Positions 11,750-14,441 of a stretch of DNA of 14,441 nucleotides are shown here, in pieces (position 1 is the first letter of the stretch; each line of letters begins with the position of its first letter). The notes beneath the pieces are model-generated. The model had not been told where the DNA came from. It made no database searches and saw only the letters and a program-made list of their open reading frames with translations. The DNA is taken from positions 1-14,441 of the forward strand of contig CAZKYN010000063.1 of NCBI GenBank assembly GCA_964556675.1, read 5' to 3'. Source of the stretch: JBDKTK01 sp964556675. Its GTDB lineage: Bacteria > Desulfobacterota > Syntrophia > Syntrophales > UBA4778. The position numbers and the translations under genes were made by a program.

Positions 11750-13386
11750 CTGCGTTCCTCCATAATCTTTTCCGCAGCCCTGCATATCTCGTCCACCGTG
11801 AAGCAGGCGCCGTCGTATTTCAATATCCGGCCCGGGATGTCGAGGCCGAGTTCCCGTTTGATAAGCTGACAGAACTGCCCGGTGGAATTGTTTTCGATTC
11901 CGATGAGGCTCTTTGAACTGAGGTTGTATTCGGATATCATTCCGGCGGTGAGCGGGTATACCTGGCGGAAATGGAGGGCGGCCGCGATCCTTCCTTTTTC
12001 GGAGAGCCTCTCCAGCGCCTCTTTCACAATCAGTTTGTTGGAGCCCCAGCAGATCAGGAAGGTGTCGGCGTCCGCCGGCCCGAACAGGGTTGGTTTCAGG
12101 GCGTCGCGCTTCAGGTACTCGAGCTTTTTCATCCGTTTATCGACCATGCGCGTGCGCAGGCCGACATCTTCCGTAATGCGGCCGTCCTCGTCGTGCTCGT
12201 CGGAATCCACGTGGACCCTGGCCTTACCCAGTCCCGGATAGGTGAGGGGGGAAATTCCGCTCTCGTCGATTCTGTACCTCCTGTATTCGGGACCATAGGC
12301 CTTGTACTCGCGGCTGCGCATCCGGACGGGGATGGTCTCCTCGGCTATCTGGATGGAATCGGCGAAATACTGGTCGGTGAGGATGAAAACGGGGACCTGG
12401 TACCTGTCGGACAGGTCGAAGCTCAGGGATGCGACCGCAATTGCCTCGTCTATGGAGCCGGGGGCGAATATGGCGCGGGGGAATTCGCCGTGCCCCGAGT
12501 GGAGCACGAAAAAGAGGTCGCCCTGTTCCGTGCGGGTCGGCAAGCCGGTTGACGGCCCGGGCCTCTGGGCTTCTATGATGACTATGGGGGTCTCTGTCAT
12601 CCCCGCCAGTGACACGGCCTCCTGCATGAGGGCGAAGCCGCCGCCGGAGGTGGCGACCATTGAGCGCAACCCGGCGTATGACGCGCCGAGCGCCATATTT
12701 ATTGCGGAAATTTCATCCTCCGCCTGCTCGAAATGCACGGGCAGGTCCTGCGCCGCCCTGGTGAAATACATCATTATCGATGTCGCAGGAGTCATCGGGT
12801 ACGACGACATGAACTGACAGCCGCCGAGGATGGCCCCGAGCGCCAGGGCCTGGTTGGCGTCGAACTTGTAATGGACGGGATTTGCCCGGGGGTTCACGGG
12901 GAAGCGGCCGCGGATGCCCCATTTCTGCGCGAACTGCGCGCCGGCCCGGAGCCTCTCCAGCAGTTTGGCGTCTGTCGTGGAATTCACAATATGCTCAATG
13001 CCGCAGCCGATCACGGCCAGGGCAATCCCGGCGATAACGGCATTGCTCTCGACAACACCTCCGAACTGCTCTTTTGCCGCGTTTTCGATTTCGTCCACCT
13101 GTGCCCGGGAAACGAAAATGCCGCCCCCGGTCAGGTTCTTCCCGTGCTGCCTTTCCGTATTGTCGTCGAGGGCGATTATGAATTCCCACGTGTTGTCGCG
13201 CAACGCGTTTACCTGGCGGTCTGCTATCCGGAACATGTGGAAATTGTGCCCGCCCCTGATCCTGGACATGTAATTCTTCGTGGCAAAGAAATGGAAGTTG
13301 AGTCGAGAGAGGATGTCGACGAGGATGTTCTCTATTGTAGCCAGGCCCATTCCGGCTTCACCGCCGATCAGCAGGTTGCATTCCAT
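11746..13386 (-). CDS. korA: 2-oxoacid:ferredoxin oxidoreductase, fused gamma-alpha subunit
   Basis: A 546-residue fusion. Residues 1-175 are the gamma domain, with GGEAGMG (8-14) and SRIRGGHN (41-48). From about 175 comes the alpha pyrimidine-binding domain: SSYPMTPATS (194-203), EQAEDEISAINMALGASYAG (220-239), TSGGGFALM (246-254) and the loop QRPGPSTGLPTRTEQGDL (274-291). The C-terminal domain begins about 430 with FLICWGSNK. This architecture belongs to two-subunit KorAB enzymes. The TGLPTRTEQGD loop is usual for 2-oxoglutarate-type enzymes, but substrate choice (2-oxoglutarate, pyruvate, branched or aryl 2-oxoacids) is not settled by sequence reading. AAAGGA lies 8 bases before the ATG. 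It is the first gene of the leftward operon and overlaps korB by 4 bases. Confidence 0.95.
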   Translation of the reverse strand: MECNLLIGGEAGMGLATIENILVDILSRLNFHFFATKNYMSRIRGGHNFHMFRIADRQVNALRDNTWEFIIALDDNTERQHGKNLTGGGIFVSRAQVDEIENAAKEQFGGVVESNAVIAGIALAVIGCGIEHIVNSTTDAKLLERLRAGAQFAQKWGIRGRFPVNPRANPVHYKFDANQALALGAILGGCQFMSSYPMTPATSIMMYFTRAAQDLPVHFEQAEDEISAINMALGASYAGLRSMVATSGGGFALMQEAVSLAGMTETPIVIIEAQRPGPSTGLPTRTEQGDLFFVLHSGHGEFPRAIFAPGSIDEAIAVASLSFDLSDRYQVPVFILTDQYFADSIQIAEETIPVRMRSREYKAYGPEYRRYRIDESGISPLTYPGLGKARVHVDSDEHDEDGRITEDVGLRTRMVDKRMKKLEYLKRDALKPTLFGPADADTFLICWGSNKLIVKEALERLSEKGRIAAALHFRQVYPLTAGMISEYNLSSKSLIGIENNSTGQFCQLIKRELGLDIPGRILKYDGACFTVDEICRAAEKIMEERR

Positions 13387-13411
13387 ATAATCAGTCCTTT
13401 CCCATATTCTT

Positions 13412-13450
13412 CCTCTCCCTTTGTGGGAGGGGATTTAGAGGTCAGGGGTA
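13412..13450. repeat. C-rich palindromic intergenic repeat, copy 2
   Basis: CCTCTCCC-TTTGT-GGGAGGGG forms a short hairpin, followed by ATTTAGAGGTCAGGGGT. Its inverse strand aligns to 295-335 (AAATCCCC, CTCCCACAA, GGG-GAGG) with one indel of about 14 bases. It lies 26 bp upstream of the korA start, inside the likely 5' untranslated region. There is no U-tract, so it is not a convincing terminator. Confidence 0.5.
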
Positions 13451-13556
13451 ACCACAACCTCTTTCATATTCCTCATCACTTCGCGGGAGAGAATACCGGG
13501 GGAGAGAACGATGAGCATGAAGAAACCGGGCCTGACCTGCCCGACTGGCGGTCCGG

Positions 13557-13625
13557 TCAGCAGCCTGAGAGAACAATGGCGAAAAAGGCGATAAGGGCTA
13601 GGGCGACAAGGATTTTCCTGGACAT
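13557..13625 (-). CDS. Tiny lipoprotein-signal peptide gene (22 codons), possibly truncated
   Basis: The frame begins MSRKILVALALIAFFAI and continues to a lipobox LSGC that is immediately followed by TGA. It is thus a perfect lipoprotein signal peptide whose only mature residue would be the lipidated cysteine. A strong ribosome site AGGAGG sits 8 bases before the ATG. Reading past the TGA stays open for another 18 codons (Pro/Ser-rich, no similarity), so it may be a lipoprotein decayed by a stop mutation. It could also be a real micro-lipoprotein or a leader. It lies between the methyltransferase gene and korA, same strand, in a stretch otherwise without genes. Start and membrane features are clear; function is unknown. 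Confidence 0.45.
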   Translation of the reverse strand: MSRKILVALALIAFFAIVLSGC

Positions 13626-13679
13626 TCTCCTGACCTCCTGCGCTTTCCTGGATAAAAATGTTAGCACAACAGAAACGGG

Positions 13680-14324
13680 TCAGGAACTTTTTTTCAGGAC
13701 CGCAAGGTAAAGTTTTCGGGGCAGTTCGCCCTCTTCGAATTCACTCAGGCGCAGAAGGTTAAAGCCCGCCGCAAGCCGCTCAATCATTTCCTTATCAAAG
13801 AATCGGACCGTAAACCCGTCCATCTCAAAACGGCCTTCCCCGCGGTCTGTCCCCCTCCCGTTGAGCGGGTCGCCGGTTTGGCGGACCGTCAGAATATTGA
13901 GGCCCCCCGGTTTGAGGACGCGATGGATTTCTCCTGTAAGTGTTTCGATCTGGGCGTAAGTGAAATCCATGCAATACAGCATGTGCGAATAGCAGCCCTC
14001 GACGGAGCCGTCTTCAAAGGGGAGCGGAAGCCGAAGGTCGCGGGTGACTGCTTCAACCCTGTCCTTCAGGCCCTCTGAGGCTGCCTTGGAACGGAGCCGG
14101 TCGATGGCCGTTTGCGAGTAATCCAGGCAGACCACGTCAAGACCGTGCCGGGCAAAAAAAAGCGCATCGCGCCCCTGTCCGGACCCCAGATCAAGGATGC
14201 GTTTCGCGCCTTCTTTTTGAAAACAGCTGAGCGCCTGCCGGGCGGCATAGCTGGGAGCGGTCCCGAAAAATTCCGGGTCGGCCGCGAAAGATTCGTCCCA
14301 ATGATGGCGCTGTCTGTCGTCCAT
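13680..14324 (-). CDS. Class I SAM-dependent methyltransferase (TehB-like)
   Basis: A 214-residue cytoplasmic methyltransferase. MDDRQRHHWDESFAADPEFFG is the family-typical start (W-D-x-x-F). Motif I is RILDLGSGQGRDALFFARHG (42-61), with acidic D68 at the end of strand 2 (VVCLDYS). The substrate-side block LPFEDGSVEGCYSHMLYCMDF and the HRVLKPGGLNILTVR strand follow. The C-terminal segment (RFEMDGFTVRFFDKEMIERL) resembles tellurite-resistance/thiopurine-type methyltransferases, but the substrate is unknown. The start here follows family similarity; in-frame ATGs at 14342 and 14366 would add residues partly encoded by the repeat beginning at 14347. No clear Shine-Dalgarno sequence precedes any of the three. 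It is separated by about 290 bp from korA and is not obviously part of that operon. Confidence 0.87.
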   Translation of the reverse strand: MDDRQRHHWDESFAADPEFFGTAPSYAARQALSCFQKEGAKRILDLGSGQGRDALFFARHGLDVVCLDYSQTAIDRLRSKAASEGLKDRVEAVTRDLRLPLPFEDGSVEGCYSHMLYCMDFTYAQIETLTGEIHRVLKPGGLNILTVRQTGDPLNGRGTDRGEGRFEMDGFTVRFFDKEMIERLAAGFNLLRLSEFEEGELPRKLYLAVLKKSS

Positions 14325-14346
14325 GGAAATATGATATACCATAACA

Positions 14347-14441
14347 GGCTGTTGAAAAAGGCCCATATGCTGCGTTGCGCTACGGCCCTCGCATGCTCAC
14401 GTACCCTCACAGTACGCTCCGCTGCTCGGTCCTCGCGCGCC
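14347..14441 (+). repeat. GGCTGTTGAAAA palindromic element, cut by window edge
   Basis: It starts GGCTGTTGAAAAAGG, CCCATATG, CTGCGTTGCGC and continues to the window end. Two GTAC tetramers (14401-14404, 14412-14415) flank CCTCACA and look like the centre of a long imperfect hairpin. The right arm (CGCTCCGCTGCTCGG and on) is only loosely complementary to the left as far as visible. The first 33 bases match 5619-5651 (29/33). It lies just upstream of the methyltransferase gene, in the opposite orientation relative to the gene than the copy before the thioredoxin gene. Confidence 0.75.

Noticed and set aside
13412..13450. Considered as a terminator of the methyltransferase or micro-lipoprotein transcript
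   Set aside because: The hairpin has no U-rich tail on the minus strand and resembles a dispersed repeat.
12733..13710. A 325-codon plus-strand open frame
   Set aside because: Antisense to korA and running across the intergenic repeat; composition and lack of any motif mark it as a shadow.

Overview
This is a GC-rich bacterial chromosomal window. Nearly all genes read leftward (minus strand); only two short genes read rightward. The mix of a TRAP transporter, a two-subunit 2-oxoacid:ferredoxin oxidoreductase, a flavoredoxin-type flavin reductase, a NarL-type histidine kinase and several palindromic intergenic repeats suggests an anaerobic, Deltaproteobacteria/Desulfobacterota-like organism. 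That placement is inference from gene content and style; no marker gene is present.

Left part (1-1750): the 5' end of a TRAP small permease (DctQ) and a complete TRAP substrate-binding protein (DctP). Upstream of dctP is what looks like a complete tryptophan attenuator. It has a 15-residue leader peptide with four consecutive Trp codons, a 1:2 hairpin overlapping the end of that leader, a 9-bp antiterminator, and a perfect 16-bp terminator stem followed by a T run. This is the standout of the window: ribosome-mediated Trp attenuation placed in front of a TRAP transporter rather than trp biosynthesis genes, which implies uptake of tryptophan or a related compound.

Middle part (1802-7032): a DOMON-like protein gene diverges from a flavin reductase gene, which converges on an orphan sensorless histidine kinase. 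A leftward set follows: a DUF523-DUF1722 (TudS/YbgA-like) protein, a zinc-ribbon thioredoxin (TrxC-like) and a nucleoside-recognition/gate membrane protein. The first two have each lost a signature cysteine to serine (SPSSG instead of SPSCG/SPTCG; CGYS instead of CGPC). A small DUF378 membrane protein reads rightward.

Right part (7036-13386): a tightly spaced leftward operon runs korA, korB, a 132-aa Cys-containing protein, a RibD-type reductase, a zinc-less MDR dehydrogenase and a divergent 6-pyruvoyl-tetrahydropterin-synthase-like protein. A GT4 glycosyltransferase follows after a 249-bp gap holding a palindromic repeat. Four genes with pterin- or sugar-type chemistry downstream of KorAB suggest a modified, perhaps glycosylated, pterin pathway (inference). 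To the right lie a possible 22-codon lipoprotein-signal gene and a TehB-like methyltransferase.

At least three families of short palindromic repeats lie between genes. Three of them create false N-terminal extensions of neighbouring open frames, and the starts given here correct for that.
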